Assembly: GCF_000740775.1 (NCBI RefSeq)
Contig: NZ_JFGS01000006.1
Location: 62,001-126,000, forward strand
Length of the DNA stretch: 64,000 bases
Source of the DNA: Haematobacter missouriensis
Lineage (GTDB): Bacteria > Pseudomonadota > Alphaproteobacteria > Rhodobacterales > Rhodobacteraceae
Direction of reading: 5' to 3'
The notes under the pieces were generated by a model, which made no database searches, was not told the origin of the DNA, and saw only the letters and a list, made by a program, of their open reading frames with translations. This document shows positions 62,124-64,000 of the stretch, piece after piece. Position 1 is the first letter of the stretch; each line of letters starts with the position of its first letter. Made by a program: the position numbers and the translations under genes.

Positions 62124-63194
62124 TCAGAGCAGCAGCCATTCCTCCATCCGCTCCACCACCTTATCGTTGTTCGCCGTCCACCATTCGGAGTTCAGCATGG
62201 TCAGGTTCTTGATGTTGTCGGGGAAGGTCGGCATCCGGTGGGCACGGTCCGCGTCCATGTGTTCAAAGGCGCCGTTGTTGGTCGGGCCATTCGCCACGAT
62301 GCTGGAATAATGGCCCTGCCGGTCCGGGCGGAGGCAGAAGCGGCAGAATTCGCGCACCTCCTCCAGATGCGGCGTGCCCTTCACCACGGACCAGCCGTCC
62401 ACGTTGTAAAGCCCGTTCCAGACCGGGGTGACGGGTGCGCCCGCGTCGATGGCGGCAAAGGTGCGCCCGGCCCAGGAGTCGGACATGTCCACTTCGCCGT
62501 TCTGGAGGATCTGGGTGTTCTGCGCGCCGCTTGCCCACCAGACGGAGACATGCTCCTTGATCTGGTCGAGCTTGGCAAAGGCCCGGTCCATGTCGATCGG
62601 ATACAGGTCCTGGGGCGCCACGCCATCCGCCAGCAGCGCCAGTTCCAGCATCCCGGAAGCCCCGCGGTAAAGACCGCGCCGTCCGGGATATTTCTCGACA
62701 TCCCAGAAATCGGCCCAGGTCTTGGGGCCGTTTTCGCCGAACTTGTCGTTCCGGTAGGCCATGATGATGCCATAGACGGAAAAACCGGCCCAGTCGGCGG
62801 TAAGTGTGCCGGGGATCATGCCGTCAACGCTTTCGGGCGCGAAGCCAAGCGTCTCGATATAGTCCCCCGCCTCGTGCAGGCGGGCGACGTGATCGGGCGT
62901 CACCATGCAGGCGTCCCACAGGAAGGTCTTGGTATCGACCAGCATCTTGAACTGGCTGACCGGATCCGCGTCATGGGCGACGTTGACGACCTCGATCCCG
63001 GTTTCCTGCTGGAAGGGGTCGCAGAACGCCGTCTTGATGGCCGCTGCGGGAGCGCCGCCGACATCTGCGATGGTGATCCGCTTGGTTTGGGCGAGAGCGC
63101 CGCGCGGCAGGATTGCCGGGGCGGCAAGGCCTACCGCGCCGATGGCCGCAGTCTTGAGAAGTCCACGGCGGGTCGGCCTCATCAGTGTAGTCAT
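62124..63194 (-). CDS. ABC transporter binding protein, PotD-like, Tat-exported
   Basis: A 356-residue solute-binding protein. The N-terminus PTRRGLLKTAAIGAVGLAAP carries a twin-arginine signal, so it is exported folded. The rest is PotD/extracellular-binding-1-like (YIETLGFAPESVDGM, WADFWDVEKYPGRRGLYRG, SMSD.WAGR region, NNGAF). Polyamine-type or related small solutes are the likely ligands. It lies between the fused permease and the ATPase gene. Confidence 0.88.
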   Translation of the reverse strand: MTTLMRPTRRGLLKTAAIGAVGLAAPAILPRGALAQTKRITIADVGGAPAAAIKTAFCDPFQQETGIEVVNVAHDADPVSQFKMLVDTKTFLWDACMVTPDHVARLHEAGDYIETLGFAPESVDGMIPGTLTADWAGFSVYGIIMAYRNDKFGENGPKTWADFWDVEKYPGRRGLYRGASGMLELALLADGVAPQDLYPIDMDRAFAKLDQIKEHVSVWWASGAQNTQILQNGEVDMSDSWAGRTFAAIDAGAPVTPVWNGLYNVDGWSVVKGTPHLEEVREFCRFCLRPDRQGHYSSIVANGPTNNGAFEHMDADRAHRMPTFPDNIKNLTMLNSEWWTANNDKVVERMEEWLLL

Positions 63195-63227
63195 GGAGAA
63201 CTCCTGTTGGGTCGGTTTTTATGGGTC

Positions 63228-64000
<773 letters not shown>

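Overview
The window looks like a chromosomal segment of a high-GC alphaproteobacterium, most likely Rhodobacterales. The clues are the DctB/DctD pair, the rpmI-rplT and pheS-pheT arrangement, a roseobacter-type flagellar block (fliP/N/H/F divergent from fliL-motE-motA), a phn cluster with a DUF1045 gene, a znu/zur locus, a cytochrome-fused urate hydroxylase and a DmdB-like acyl-CoA ligase. The species call is inference from gene content; no rRNA or tRNA gene was seen.

Layout. 1-3.3 kb: tail of an unknown gene, an intrinsic terminator, then a dicarboxylate-sensing kinase/regulator pair. 3.3-4.3 kb: non-coding stretch with an inverted-repeat element. 4.3-8.2 kb: pheS, a small AT-richer membrane gene, pheT. 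8.4-17 kb: one-direction surface-glycan cluster: neuB, GT25, GT92-like, RgpF-like, neuC, two tandem WaaA/KdtA-type transferases, neuA. This can make a CMP-activated sialic-acid-type sugar and build lipooligosaccharide. 17-25.2 kb: an SDR, then flagellar export, switch and motor genes. 25.2-33.9 kb: C-P lyase (phosphonate) locus: DUF1045, phnN, phnF and phnGHIJKLM. 33.9-41.7 kb: a LacI-controlled minus-strand operon with a sugar ABC transporter, a GH63-type glycosidase and glucokinase. 41.7-47.3 kb: rplT, rpmI, pyk, an N-formylglutamate amidohydrolase, a DUF1244 protein and an acyl-CoA ligase. 47.3-50.7 kb: zinc uptake (znuB, znuC, zur divergent from znuA) with Zur-box-like palindromes. 50.7-53 kb: puuD and a LysR regulator. 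53-54.3 kb: decayed transposase sequence and two tandem repeats, including about 50 perfect copies of a 9-mer. 54.4-60.2 kb: succinate-semialdehyde-type dehydrogenase, a truncated osmoprotectant ABC ATPase, gltS, and a MarR/FUSC exporter pair. 60.2-64 kb: a PotABCD-like ABC importer whose two permeases are fused; its ATPase runs off the right edge.

Most notable: PhnJ has kept the glycine-radical region and overall fold sequence but has lost three of the four cysteines that the standard model uses to bind the Fe-S cluster and make the thiyl radical. Other points are the sialic-acid genes sharing an operon with two KdtA paralogues and no recognisable sialyltransferase, a Thr-to-Pro change in the GAFTGA loop of the DctD-like activator, a family of three inverted-repeat elements (one supplying the stop codon of znuB), and a GH63/glucokinase operon that may consume glucosyl- or mannosyl-glycerate.
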